From the NCBI GenBank assembly GCA_030710605.1, contig CP092877.1, forward strand, positions 72,329,085 to 72,393,084: a stretch of 64,000 nucleotides of DNA, given 5' to 3'. The notes below the pieces were generated by a model, which saw only the letters and a program-made list of their open reading frames with translations, had not been told where the DNA came from and did not search any database. Each line of letters starts with the position of its first letter. Positions within the stretch are counted from its first letter, which is position 1. Origin of the DNA: Cordylochernes scorpioides. Taxonomy: Eukaryota; Arthropoda; Arachnida; Pseudoscorpiones; Chernetidae. A program made the position numbers and the translations under genes. Shown here in pieces: positions 34,401-46,802 of this stretch.

Positions 34401-35017
34401 ATACCGCTGTAATATTGGATTTGGGCTGTTTTACTTTTATACCGATACTGAAGCTGAACTTGAATTTCTTATAACATATGCATCATGTTGCTAATAGTAA
34501 TAGTTGTCTGAAGTTAAGAAACTCAACATACTACACCTGTTCTTACTATTCAAATTATACATGGTACAGGCCATAATAATGATTGTGGCTAGGGATTCGC
34601 TTGTACTGTAAATATACCACAGGTCTCAGGTAAAAAGTGATAAAAGTTTTTAAAATAGATGCTTTTTTTTTTCGCACTGAATTTCTAAAAAAAAAAAAAA
34701 AATTAAGATTTCACAAGCGAAAATAGCTCTTCCACAAGACTCATCTTACATTCAAGAAATCGAGTATAAAAGACGATATTACTTTAATGTAGGATGATGG
34801 GTCTTGTAGAGAGGTCATTTTCGTTTGAAGCTTGAGTGTTTTTATAATATGAATATGAGGTTTACTGTGGTTAAAAAAAAATTTTAAGCACCATAGGTTT
34901 TCCACTATCTTCATATATAGACGCACATGGAACCTGTTTGGTTAAGCAGGCCTGTAATCACATACCATGTTTACTTTCTTCCTTCATTCAACTCATCTAC
35001 TGGGACGTGTCTTTTAT

Positions 35018-38000
35018 TTGTTGTGTTCACCAAGCATTCTTTCAATTGACCGGCCTAAAGAAATGGCATCTTTTCCTCCTTTTCAAAACAAGCTCGTCTC
35101 GAAATATCCGTCGGCTTTTCCGACCTTTTTCTTCCCCTTATTATGTGGAATAACATTATTTATGAATAGCCTTTGATCTCGTGTAAATAGGTCGAAATAA
35201 AGCTGGAAGACATTGTTGGAGGGCTGGGAGAGAGTGTGCTTGTGTTGGCCTTAATTGTTACTCTTAGCTTTTTAGATGCTTTTTCTCGTTGCGAATACCT
35301 CTTATGTTTGTTGATTAAAAATAGAGCCGATTCTTATAATTCTGTCGGTTTACGGCTCTGCATTTTTGAGGTTCGGTGGTTTGAACTTCGTGGGAACAAA
35401 CTTATATGCTGTCAATTTTGGACCACCAATAACCTGGATCGCATTGAACATTCATTTTCTTTAAAAGTTTAAGTGAGGGCTCTACTTATTCTTGCACATG
35501 TCAAATCTTAGTGTAAGTAAATAAACTCCCCATGTAAATAAAAACTAAAATAATCGAGCTGTTTTTACTACATGTACTAAATGTATGTAATGTACATTTG
35601 AAATTCTCGGAATCCGTAGCAATTATTAAATTTTGTATATAATTTCAGCTACACGCACCAACGTAAAACCAAAGTATGATCGAAATTATCAATTTCATTG
35701 AAGGAATATAAAATAAGACTTTTTTGCAATAAGGTTCTTTTATTGAACAAAACGCGTGGGCAAACCATCAAACCGCTGCTTTTCTAAAAGGCCTTACAAA
35801 AATGAGACTACCAGCCAAGAGTTGGAGTGTTGTATCGTTCCAATTATAGTGTATGTACTAGCGTGTACTGGAGTGTTGTGGAGAGTGGGTTAGTCAGTGA
35901 AATCTCGGAATCTTGCAATTTCCTGGGCCATTCTGGTAGATAGAGGAAGGCGATGATAAGACCTGCGGGGGTGGAACCGCTCCCTCTTCTCGACAAGTGG
36001 CTTCTTGTTTGAGAAGTCATGTAGCAACTTGCCCCCCCCTCTCTCCTGACATTTGTTTTCCTTGTTGTGGCCCGGTAGTGTTGGGGGGCTGTGGTTCTTG
36101 CACAAATCCACTTGGGAGTGAATGCGAACAGACATATGAGATTCTGGATTATTTGTAAATGCAAAGTCGAACATATGTAGGTATGTGGGAGTGTACCCAC
36201 AGTCTGAGGAATCACAAGCCCCTCCTACCCACCTTTGATTGACATCATTGACACATGTAGGGATCATCAATATTTACTTGCTCCCAGAAAGCTGCTTCCA
36301 CGGTCCAGGTTTAGATATGTGTAATTTTTCTATTCACGATTCACCCCCCTCCTTATTATTTTTTTACACTTTATCTGGGCGTTCACGGGCGGGACCGCAA
36401 GTCCACCCTAATAGAAAAAAGAAAGAAATCGATAATAGGAAAATAAACGAGCGCTGGGCCGGTATAGAGCTGGGCTAAAATTGGCGAGATCGTGTCGTGC
36501 GAGCGAGAATGAATGCGTTGACCTTGAGATCATATCCAGGATTAGATAGCGGCTGCGATACAGCGACGCTGAAAGGCAGCAGCCCTGAAATATGGAGCCT
36601 AATGATGATGATAAACCATTCTGTGACAGCCAATAACTTAACCCGGGTTACTCCTTCCAGAGGGCGAGATCCTCCTCAGCAGGTTCCACTGCCAATTGCT
36701 CGGATGCGCCTCCGGGGGTTATGGAGCGGAGTGCTGGGGAACAGGGAGACTACATTTACATATTTGTTACGTCTTTGTTCCTACAATGAAGTCGAAGGAT
36801 GACGTTTCGCCTCCGGCACGATATGCAAATCCTTCAGTGCCGATGCCCAGAGTTTCCTTCTCCCATATACATTTCGTCAGGGTCTGGACAGAAACCTTTT
36901 GGGGGCTTGCTTGTACCATTTTTTTCCCGACGCGATTGCATATGTATGTTATGCAAATTGATATAACTCAGTCTAAATTCTAATTAACACACCCCTCTTT
37001 CACACACACGACTATGGAAATATTAGTAAAGAAAGAAAATAAGCGTTCTGGTATAGCATCCTTGGAATAATAATCTTATACACACTATGGCAAAGCTTTC
37101 AAGATCTACTGGCGCTCTGGCTCTTTAGGGATAACATGGTACTAGCTACCTCCATGGAAAAAGTCCATCACAATCTTTTGCCGCCTAAGAAGAAAATGTT
37201 AACAACCAACGCTTAGTGATTAAAAAAAGAAAAGTCCAAAACGTTCTTCATTCCGACAAAAAGCCTTCTTTAATCACGACAAAAAGAGGAGAACTAACGA
37301 CGACACCAGAGAAAATGTTTCGAAATATTTTTATGACAAGAAAGCGAGCGACTGGTTGTGGAAAAAAAAAATGAAAATGGAGATGAGAGGTAGTACAAAA
37401 AGAAGAAGAGCAGAGAGGTTTTCTTTTACCCCCTCCTCCCCAAATGCCCATTACGATTATTTTAATGTGGCAAATCATCTCTCCATTGTTGTCGAAATTC
37501 CCGACTTTCCCAAGCTACTGGCCTTCCTGCATTTTTTTCTCTCTCTTTCATTCTCTCCGTTCCGCTGTGTGGGCGAGAGATGCTGCCTCTGAGAGTTTAT
37601 GAACGGCCGGCGTCTTACCATTATTTTGATCTTCTTTTTTTTTTAATCTCTGGGTTTCTTCCGATGGAAAAGGTTTCACTTTTTAAACTTTCTGCGAAAT
37701 TGTTATTTAATTTTTTCCTTCTTCTCCTCTCTTTTAAATGGAAGCTATGCTACGTTGTTGTTTTGGGGGGAAGTTGAAAGCGGATGTTTTTAATTTTTTT
37801 TTTGCGTTGATTGTCTTTTGTTTCTTTACTTGCTTTTGTCTGGAAATTTTGTTTTTTTCGATGTTTCCGTCTCCTGAAGGTTAACGTCCTTTATAGCTTA
37901 ATTTGTAATGATGTTCATTGAAATCTCTTCTCTTACGGAATTTACCGAATGGTGCGGCGGGGGGGGAGCCAGCGCAGAATCTGTATACAAATCTGTAACT

Positions 38001-38164
38001 ATAACACTAAAGAGGTCTTGATGAAAAGGATTGCTTGATTGATCGAATGATACTATTTTACATGGTGAATAAAACATAGCAGAGTTTTTTGAAGCTTGAA
38101 ACGAACGTAAATGATTTGATTCGAAAACAGATATAGACAATTTGATATTTAACAAAATTTTATT
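35018..38164. other. Copy 2 counterpart of 1-3205, non-coding
   Basis: Same content as copy 1 with small indels. The G run is 8 long (37959-37966) and the GA microsatellite before the SINE is missing. Confidence 0.65.
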
Positions 38165-38230
38165 GACATCTTGTCAATACGGACAGTTCCCGACAGCCAT
38201 GAACCGGGATTGAATCCCGCGTTAAAATTT
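38165..38230 (+). repeat. Degraded SINE-like fragment, copy 2
   Basis: The B-box region survives as GGATTGAATCC with one T lost. The A-box-like GAGTGGGTAAC part is deleted, so this copy could not use an internal Pol III promoter. Confidence 0.5.
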
Positions 38231-38660
38231 TGTTTAATATGTGAATGACCTTCACATATTATTCATTGTTTCAATTATCATGAACTAAGTTGCTCTTGTT
38301 GAGCGGTACCTATTAATGTGATTTTGAACCGATCTTGTCAATACATGGAAAAAAGCACAGTCTGCAACATTTTAAAATGATAATTATATTTATATACATA
38401 ACACTATATAGGATGAATATGGCACCTCTGACAGATAAAACAAATATAGAAACTAGTCTGCCATCTTGTTTTGACCCTCCCGCCCACTTTATTGTATAGG
38501 ACAGGGGTGGCGAACGTGCGGCAGGCCGCAGTGGCCTTTTCTTGCCCAAGTTGTGGCCTTTTCACAAATTCAAAATTATAATTTTTGTTTCGCAGTTTTC
38601 AATTACTTTCATTATTTTATTGAAAATATCTAATACGAATGTCATATATTATATAATATA

Positions 38661-39368
38661 CTAGCGGATGTACCCGGCTTCGCCCAGGTTTTTCTCGAGG
38701 GAATGTTTGTAGTCTAGTAATAAGAAAATATACTACACCTAAAAACTATCAGAGAAAAGAGAAACCACGGAAGGTGAACAGAAAAATGCTTACAATGGAT
38801 GTTATGTTTACGATATCAAGTTAAATAAAAACAAAGATAAAATTTGCATATGTTGGTCACTATAAATTTGTATATTTGTTAGGCGAAATTAGAAACATGA
38901 TAAAACAATTGGGTATTTAAAAACAAATGTAGAAATAAAAGTTGAAGTATAATAAACAATGTTAAAGATTAGTTTTAATTATTAATCAAGATTGTGTGTG
39001 AATATGTGAGAAAGATGTAATATCGTTGTTGTTTTCTTGGCCGACTGTTTTACATATGGTGTTATCTTAAATTGCTTGTTTTGAATATTTTTTAGATTGA
39101 GATTATTAGCTAGTATGTAAAAAAATTAACTGTTGAAATTTAATTTTGTATTTATATATAAATAAAATTAACTCTGTTGATTTTTTTTTGTATTTAATCG
39201 ATAACAGCGAAGTTACGCATGTTAATGTTAGGAAATATATTTTGATGTTAAGCAAAACCTGCTCCATCTCGTTTTACATAAATGTTGAAAATTTGGTTGA
39301 AATTGATGCATTGTAACGAAAGTTTTTAGTGATGTCCACTTATGAAATTTCCATTTTATTAATATAGA
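38661..39368 (-). mobile_element. Nested Helitron, copy 2 (708 bp)
   Basis: The minus-strand 3' end here has an intact hairpin (GGGCGAAGCC) before CTAG, and the 5' end is TCTATATTAATAAAATGG. It is the counterpart of 3730-4445. Confidence 0.75.
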
Positions 39369-39496
39369 TATAATATAATAAATGTAAGTATTTAAATTTC
39401 TATTTACTATTAAATAAACTATTTAATTGCAAAGAAAATTATGTATTTTAATTTTGTATATAAATCCCTTTAATTAAATCGTACATATATATATAT

Positions 39497-40092
39497 TAAA
39501 AATAAAGAAGGCATCTCCTGACCACGAGCACATGTGCTTTTTAGATGGCAGAGCGCCATCTAGTGGAGCAAAAATAAACTAAACGTTTATTTAGCTTGCT
39601 CCGTGATATTTGGCCAACCCAATTTCTTGATAAATCAAGAAAAGCCATCCACGAACGCGTTTCGCGCTGTTGGCGCTCGTCAGCGTGGAGAAGGCTGTAA
39701 CCACTGCGACCAAAAATATTTTTTGGTCCCAATGGCTTCCCAAAAATCAAGAAATGGGTATTTAAGGCCAAATTTGCGTAAAGACGCTTAACACATGAAA
39801 AAACAATATAAAAAAATAAAAGATAAGTGGGTCAGGTGTTGATATTAAAAATAAAGAAGGCATCTCCTGACCACGAGCACATGTGCTTTTTAAATGGCTT
39901 TTCTTGATTTATCAAGAAATTGGGTTGGCCAAATATCACGGAGCAAGCTAAATAAACGTTTAGTTTATTTTTGCTCCACTAGATGGCGCTCTGCCATCTA
40001 AAAAGCACATGTGCTCGTGGTCAGGAGATGCCTTCTTTATTTTTAATATCAACACCTGACCCACTTATCTTTTATTTTTCTATTGTTTTTTC
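39497..40092. repeat. Foldback in hAT, copy 2
   Basis: Counterpart of 4573-5171. It holds two perfect CTCF-consensus cores, on the minus strand at 39552-39566 and on the plus strand at 39976-39990, both 15 of 15. Confidence 0.8.
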
Positions 40093-40181
40093 ATATATAT
40101 ATATGGATGCGGCCTTCTTAAAAATGGTAAAATGAAAATTGGCCTTCTAATATAAAAAGGTTCGCCACCCCTGGTATAGGA

Positions 40182-40751
40182 TATACTTCAAATAACACAA
40201 CGGTTTAAGGAGTTTTGGTTATAATTTCATTATATAAAGATAGACTTTTTTGTTATAGTTTGCTTATTGGGACGTTATCTATTCGATCTATCTCGTTATA
40301 GAGAGTCTTGTTTAATGATCGTGTATTCCTATAATTGGGACAAATTGTGTGATCATATATATATAGATTCGTAATGTCACACATCGACCAAATGGCAAGA
40401 CAAGCTTACTTTATCCAATTTCTCCCCCTCCTTCAGGAAGTTGTTTCCCACAATTTTGCAACGTTATGTCATGTGGCATGCGGCTGTGTGCGCCGTTGAA
40501 ATCCCGGGCAGGACATGGTTAAGAAATGGAAGGGAGAAAGTGACAAATGGAGTGATGGGCAATATAGGCTAAGTGTTGCTGCCCCTCGCGCTAACTTTAG
40601 AGCAAGCGACCCTTGCTCGAGTGGAGGAAGGGCTTCCTTGATTGATGTTTAGGAAGGGTTGGATGTGTTGAGAAAGTGAAATTGATGTTCGGTTTGGTTC
40701 ACATATACCACGCGGTAACACCGGTGGTTCTATGGAAAGTAGGATGATTAT
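40182..40751. other. Copy 2 counterpart of 5263-5831, non-coding
   Basis: No gene is seen. Only scattered substitutions and single-base indels separate it from copy 1. Confidence 0.55.
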
Positions 40752-41332
40752 TGTGTTGAGTCCATGTCAAGGAGAGTGCTAACTATATGTGTTGGGTTCG
40801 GAGTCCATCCATGTGAAAAGGATTGCTAACTGTCTATGTGTTGGGTCCGGAGACCATTCCACCCCCTTGTCAAGGAGAGAACTAATCGTATATGTATCAG
40901 GTCTGCAGACCATTTCTTCCTCGTCAAAGGAATGCTAACTGTATGTGTTGGGTCCGGAGATCATTTTATCCTTGTCAAGGGGAGAACTAACTATGTATGT
41001 ATAGGGCCTGAAGACTTTTCATCTACACTCATGGACAAAACTTTAGGAAATTTTATATTTTTATTTAGCCGGTCATTATTTATTTATTATTTTTTTTTTT
41101 TTTGGAGACAGAGGCAAATTTTGCTCGCACATGGTTATCTCTCGTGTGTCATCAATAAAGGTCACTGTGTATCAAATATCTTTCAGAGTTATTGTCTGAA
41201 TTCCGATATACATACTAAAAGGTACAACTTCCTTAAGTTTTGTCCATGAGCGTATGTCAAGGGGAATAACCAATCATATGTGCTGGGACCGGAAACCCTT
41301 CTATACTGGTTAAGGAGAGTACAGCTATCTCG
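40752..41332 (+). repeat. Minisatellite with inserted MITE, copy 2
   Basis: Same seven degenerate 50-56 bp units as 5832-6423. Small indels leave a 137-codon frame open from 40836, which encodes repeats of a 17-19 residue peptide and then runs into the MITE. Confidence 0.75.
41026..41252. mobile_element. Tc1/mariner-type MITE, copy 2 (227 bp)
   Basis: Inverted ends CACTCATGGACAAAAC and GTTTTGTCCATGAGCG are flanked by TA at 41024-41025 and 41253-41254. It is 11 bp shorter than copy 1, mainly in an ATT/T tract. Confidence 0.8.
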
Positions 41333-42925
41333 TATTGGAGTTTTAGGGAACGGTCAAACAGCTAGTTTCGTCCCATAAGTAGAATAGCATCACTTGTCGC
41401 CAGTCTGATCCGTAGATTGCTGTGTGCGACGACAGCAAGTTATCGACCAACTCTAAAATAACTCCGTGGGATAATGTCTTCCTTGAACCCAGACAAATTG
41501 ATGCTCCGCTTTATCTCAGAATGAAAGATGCCTCGATTTTATCCTAGACTTTTATTGGCTCTGGTATCTCAGCAACCTTTGACCCCCCTGCAGGGTCCCA
41601 CAATGTCTCAGCAGAGGAAATGAAGGATTCCTCCACTTTTACCGTGGAGTTGTCCTCCGGGAAACCCACTGCCGGACGAATTGATGGTTCCAATATTTCA
41701 ACCAACCTCGTACAGAGATAACGCTTTATTTATTGAAGGTGAGGTTCCCCTCAATGCTGGCGTCCACAGACTCATTTTTAAAACTTTGTAATTAAGAAGG
41801 TTTTGAGGGTAAATGTTCGGGTGAGCGATTATCTTTCTGATGGCGAGTAGCAAAGTCTCTTTTGTTAAATGCTATTGCTCCCCTTCCTTCCTTCTAATGA
41901 TATATATATATGATACATGTGCGTGAGAATTGAAATGGCCTTCCGGGAACTTTGGATACAGCGGTGTAAACAAAGTTAATTAAACGCATCACCTATACCG
42001 ACACTAATTATATAGGATTTCCCATTTCTGGAAGGTAATTGAATCGGATCTTCTCTCTTTCGCTGCTCAAGCATTCAAGCAAGGAACCAACGTTCGCGCT
42101 CTAGAGTCCTTGACCGCTGTCTTCTTCCGGTAGGACTCTGCCTTCAGCCCGGCGGACCTCCCTGATCGATCCATCCGTCGCCATGGTAACCTCGGGTCAC
42201 TGCCGGAGTCCTTCTTCCCTCCAGGAGGAAGGTTTTGGTCCCTCAATTTTACGGACGACGACTTCCACTGACCTCACACCTCGGAGCTACTGCTACTGGA
42301 GTTTAGCACTCGATCGTTGGTAGAGTCAGTCCAGGTCACTAGGTGCGCTTCTTTTTTCCCCCCTATACGTCATCGTGCGAATTGTGCTTTCCACGACCGT
42401 TTTTAACGATTCGAAATGACCTTAGCCCGGGTACTCACGTTCGTTACAAAGCGTTCTTAATCCATCAGGATAATATTTAAGGTCCTAATTAAGATATTCA
42501 AACGTAAATAAACAATTATTGTGTAAGGTGTTCAAGCTGTGTGTATTCTTGTACCATAATGATCAAATGTAGTGTTTGTGGTTTGTCTTGATTTGTGTGG
42601 GGAAGCGAATTATTGGAAATGCTTTACAAGTTCCTTCTTATGTTTTAAGTAAAAATATCGTAGAATTCTCTTTTTTTAAAGACAATTTATTTTTATCAGC
42701 AGTGTGTTTGTATATAGCGTTCTTTACTATACTAGCCTTCTATACTATGCCAGTTACAAAAGAATAACTTTGGCAAAATGAATATACGAGTTGTACGGCC
42801 TTTCCGTTCGGCTGAAGAGAGAGAAAAGATCCAAAACTGCCGTTTCAAGTCAGGATTTATATGGCTGATATTGTGCCACTAGAATTAGGCGGCTGACAAC
42901 CAAGTTGCTCATCACGTTTTGCCTC
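41333..42925. other. Copy 2 counterpart of 6424-8014, non-coding
   Basis: No gene is seen. A short tandem gain (GCTACTGCTACTGGAG) near 42286 is absent from copy 1. Confidence 0.55.
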
Positions 42926-43163
42926 CTTCAAACCCCCAGGTACCATGCCTTAGGATCTGCCTCAGATTCCCAGAGCTGTTATGTCCTAGTATTATGCAGT
43001 AGGCATCGTTCAAAATATCAAATCTCAGGTATCACAGCATAGACATCCTTCAGATTCCCAGGGCCCTAGTATTGTGTCGTAGGCATGCTTCAAACTATAA
43101 AATCCCAGGTAGCCTGCCATATAGGCATCCTTCAAACTTCCAGACTCCTAGACATGCCATAGA
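42926..43163 (+). repeat. Minisatellite, copy 2 (6 units)
   Basis: One unit more than copy 1, with unit types in a different order, which suggests unequal exchange or slippage after separation. Confidence 0.65.
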
Positions 43164-44280
43164 TTTTCCCCCACTTCCAACACATTTCAAAGTTAAGATT
43201 TTGGCGACATGTTATTTTTCGGAATGATCATTATAGCTCTCCACGGCATTATTTCTAGAACTATTTAATTTTAATAAATATCAATTTTAAAAATATATTT
43301 TGGCGAGGATCTCTGGGAAACCCTGCAGCAGACAATCCTACGGACGGCGGCGTGAGATACCCCCGACCCTCTAGGGACAGCAGCCATTGGATGCAAATGT
43401 CCGGGTTATTTCAGGAACAATCACCCTGCCTGCCATTCCCCGGTGTGGTGGTGGTGGTGCTTTTTTTTTTTTTTGCTCTTGAGTGTATGTTTGCGCGCAG
43501 TCGCCCCCGGCCCTGTTCTCTACAATTACCACTCTCACTAGCGGCCTGCGTCGTGATGGATTACTTTAATTGGGATCTCTTCTACATTGGTAATTCTTTC
43601 TTTCTTTCTAACCCCCGTGGTCGGCGTAATTCAATTTGGGCACTCCTGTCGTTTGTGCGTGGTCCCGTGGATAATTTCCAGGCGGTAGATTGGATTGTGT
43701 CCACTCTGGTTATCGGTGAAGGATGCCAAGTGGAAGTACGACGTCCTCGTAGGTGAAAGGAAGCATACTGGCAGCCGCTGGGCCGACTATGCAAATAAAT
43801 TCTTTTGTTCCTTACCTCCGTGGCTCTTTTTACGACCCCACCCTGGTGGAACGTCGTTCAAAGAAATCGCCCCCGAGGCACGTCCCGACTGTCCTCGTTC
43901 CGCTTAGCTTACACTCCTTTTATGTTCGGGAGCTCATGTTTGTATACACAAAAATAAAAAGAAAATTCCGGAGATGGCGTGTGTAACATTGGTTATTTAT
44001 GCAATGTTTGTACCACACCGCGTTACGTCAACAATCCAGGAGAGATTACAACAGCTTTGTTAGCCATGGGCGAATCGAATGCTGGGGTCGGGGGGGGTGT
44101 GACGACGGTCAACCTTGGCCTCGCCCACTCGAGGCATCCAGGACAGCCCGAGAACACAAGTGTTTACCAACTTTTTGACATTAGGCATCTAGATTAGATC
44201 GACGAAACTAACAAAGTTTAAATCGCGAATAAATTTACGTTAGGTTTCAGTCCCTTCTCCTAAGTCAATAGCCATATATA
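43164..44280. other. Copy 2 counterpart of 8205-9354, non-coding
   Basis: No gene is seen. A deletion just after the minisatellite joins GACATGTTA directly to TTTTTCGG and removes the start of the frame that is longest in copy 1. Confidence 0.55.
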
Positions 44281-44307
44281 CACTCATGGACAAAACTTAA
44301 GGAAGTT
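44281..44307. mobile_element. Solitary MITE end, copy 2
   Basis: CACTCATGGACAAAACTT after TA, counterpart of 9355-9381, again without a right end. Confidence 0.6.
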
Positions 44308-45377
44308 ATAGAAACTTAACCAAACATAAAAGGTAGGATACATTTCATATCAATTTATTGAAATCTCCTGTAAATAAATCAAATAATGCAACAAGTTTCT
44401 GGAGAGTTTCTTTTTTATTAATGCAATTATTATTAAAGCGTTTATTATTATTCGTTTTATGTGCTCCTGTAGAAAGCTTGAGATTACATCAATAAAAACG
44501 AAAAGGAACTCATCCCCAGAAACTTGTATTATTTGATAAAATGTCAGTGTCTAACCCCAGCTGTGGTGTGTTTAGAAAGCCCCAAGTCACGAGGTACAGC
44601 CGAGTACAGGGTAAGTCTTGTCGTTATGTTTGTCCTGCCAGTTGGTTGCCTCCCAGAATGCTTTCTCCTGACAACAATTTTCCAGTGTCCTCCACTTGGA
44701 CTGGAGTTTCCCATATCTGGAACATGGCTTACATACAATATTTCATATTGAAGTGAATTTAGTAGAGAATTGTTGAATGCAATTATGCAAGTTTTTAAAC
44801 AAGTGTCTCCCACCTTTCTAAAATCAAATTTGAAATGATTTGAAAATGTGTCTTCACTAAGGCTAAAGCTTTGGTGGTAAAACCTATCTCCCTACGTTGG
44901 CAGTTTTGACTAAAGTTAATTTAGCTTTAGGTTAACACAACAAATGAGTAGAAACCAAATTAGTGTTGCTCACTTAGCACTGAAGTAGATGCTAAGCATA
45001 TTATAAACCAGCAGGTTCTTTACAAATTTTGGTGAAATTTTATTTTTCTCCACATATATTATGTTGTACCTTCCCCCGCCATTCCTGTTTACGAGAGAAG
45101 CTAGCGTTAACCTACACTACAACTCGGATATTTATATCCGAATATAAAGACGAGAACAGCATTAATTACAGAGATCGTGCGCTAATTGCCCTATATTTAA
45201 CCACACAAGGTTAAAGTTCCTACCAATGGGAAAGAAAGAATAAATAAACTTTCAATATGTGTAGCGCCGGTGTAATAGATCAATTCTTTCCTTGCTCAGA
45301 TTTACCATTACAGAATAAGCAGACCAATCGCGTCAGTTCCTTGTATAATATGCATATATATATTTTTTTTATTAAAG
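44308..45377. other. Copy 2 counterpart of 9382-10515, non-coding
   Basis: No gene is seen. Several 3-25 base deletions relative to copy 1 cluster at about 44395-44700. Confidence 0.5.
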
Positions 45378-45514
45378 TAAGAACATTAAGCCTCCAGGGA
45401 AAAGTTTCTTTTTAGAATATTTTTCATTTAAAAATCTCTCAAGCTTTCGGGCAAGAGATTTTAAAATAAAAATATTCTAAAAAGAAACTTTTCCCTGGAT
45501 GCTTAATGTTCTTA
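45378..45514. repeat. Long hairpin, copy 2
   Basis: Same hairpin as 10516-10653. Here the left arm reads CCTCCAGG and the right arm CCTGGATG, the reverse of the arm-specific difference in copy 1. Confidence 0.8.
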
Positions 45515-45632
45515 TTTTAATATTGATTCAAGGGATTATGTTATCGAATATATTTTATTATTTAATTTTTTATAAAACAACAAATATCAGTACTATTATT
45601 AAATATAACCTTAAAGGAGGTATACGTACAAT

Positions 45633-46067
45633 TCTATATACAGTTACGAGCGTCATGCGTTCTTAATCAATTCTTCAGTTTTCATCTCTGTCACCGTTTG
45701 CTTTTTTTTTTTTTTGGAATGGCCCTCTCCTATTGGTTGGCTACGATCACGCCGCCTTTGACCCCCCCCTCCCCATCATGCCTCCCCCACTAGCTTTTTC
45801 GTTTTTGTAACTATTGTGTTGGAGCGGGTCGCTCCTTAAATAAATGCATATATTAGTTAATAACTAAATGGAATCCTCTCTTTCTTTTTCCCAGTATGAG
45901 ACGCCTACGGAAGCCAACAGTAGATAGACAGATAAAGCACATAGGCTATAGTTATTAACTAACATATGCATTTATTTAAGGCGCCAATTTATAATTGTAA
46001 CAAATAGTATTTGAATCAAAACATTCAATCGGGTAAAACACGGGCGTTGCCCGGGTCATTCGGCTAG
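45633..46067 (+). mobile_element. Non-autonomous Helitron, 435 bp, copy 2 only
   Basis: It begins TCTATATACAGTTACG and ends with the hairpin CGGGCGTTGCCCGG, a 9-base spacer and CTAG, then T. Copy 1 has the uninterrupted site at about 10770-10776 (ACAATTTTAAAATAAC), with at most one T of difference and no target duplication, as expected for Helitron insertion at AT. No protein is encoded. A 31-bp palindrome pair lies inside at 45836-45979. Confidence 0.85.
45836..45979. repeat. Inverted repeat inside the Helitron, 31-bp arms
   Basis: The arms 45836-45866 and 45949-45979 match at 30 of 31 bases. Both outer ends are TTAA, so a nested MITE with a TTAA target is possible. An internal palindrome of the Helitron family is equally possible. 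Confidence 0.7.
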
Positions 46068-46578
46068 TTTTAAAATAACTAATAATAAACCCCCTCCTTT
46101 TTTTTTTTAGAGCTGCAACAACAACAAAAAGGTAATTTTGTTATTCGCCATATACGATTTTAATACCACCATGTAATCATTGAGCTAAGAAAATATACTC
46201 ACCATTTGACGCGCTGATTGGCTGATTAAAGGTCACGTTCCATTAGAGAACCAATCACCGGATGACTAAACCGAACACCATACCGATTAAGGCGTATACC
46301 AAAATGATATGCAAATCATTCAACAGTCAATGTATCTATTCATCCCAATTATACCTGGATGTCAGCTGGCTCCAGAGGTTTGGAGCAATTGGAATTTTCA
46401 CCTGAAAAAAATTTCCCAAGGCGTGTGCCTGTTTAGATTTCATATGGGTAAATGTACCTTATGGTAGGTTGAAACGATACCTCCACGAATCACTGATATT
46501 GTGTGAGAGAAAGATTCATCCGGGCGTAACAGTTTCCTATAAAAATCATTTACAATAAGAAGAATCGCCGGATATCAT
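46068..46578. other. Copy 2 counterpart of 10800-11315, non-coding
   Basis: No gene is seen. The long C run of copy 1 is reduced to a CCCCCTCC segment and a T tract. Confidence 0.5.
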
Positions 46579-46802
46579 TGCTAAGAAAAGACCAAAGGTA
46601 AAAACGACAAGTACCTTTATTGTTGACGCTTTATTGTATTCGCATTACAGCCTGTTGAAGGATGTTATTGTTCGAAAGCTCACCAAGAGCTCGTACCTCT
46701 TCAATAAACTCGTCGCTTTTACTTACTACGTCTCTTCTTAGCAAAAAAAAAAAAAATCATATACTTCACCCAAGCTTTCGGACCATGGAGCCCTTCTACA
46801 GG
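46579..46802. mobile_element. Penelope/hammerhead-like remnant, copy 2
   Basis: The plus strand reads CTGTTGAAGG ... CGAAAGCTC and GAGCTC, slightly closer to the hammerhead box than copy 1 because CTG is kept. The right inverted arm is more eroded. Confidence 0.45.

Larger units (their letters stand above)
1..35017 (+). repeat. Copy 1 of a ~35 kb direct near-duplicate
   Basis: The first bases of the window recur at 35018, and the order of all landmarks then repeats to the end of the window. The copy offset is 35017 at the start, about 35262 near 13.5 kb, 33920 just after the LINE and 35259 near 28.6 kb, so indels accumulate in both directions. About the first 28742 bases have a partner in this window; 28743-35017 would be matched beyond its right edge if the duplication continues. 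True unit boundaries cannot be placed because position 1 already lies inside the duplicate. Either a real tandem duplication or two haplotypes laid end to end would look like this. Confidence 0.95.
28838..35017. other. Non-coding stretch present once in this window
   Basis: No gene is recognised in 6.2 kb. It holds perfect hairpins at 29279-29325 and 31400-31445, a minus-strand octamer (29705-29712) and T homopolymers near 30537, 30587 and 33344. An 82-codon minus-strand frame at 32738-32986 has a protein-like composition but matches nothing I know. Another at 33900-34181 is low-complexity. Confidence 0.5.
38502..40173. mobile_element. Non-autonomous hAT element, copy 2 (1672 bp)
   Basis: It has the same inverted ends and the same GTATAGGA target duplication (38494-38501 and 40174-40181) as the copy 1 element. 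It is 16 bp shorter through small indels. Confidence 0.9.

Noticed and set aside
40836..41249. 137-codon frame with 17-19 residue internal repeats
   Set aside because: It is a translation of the minisatellite and the MITE. Copy 1 has only a shorter part of it.
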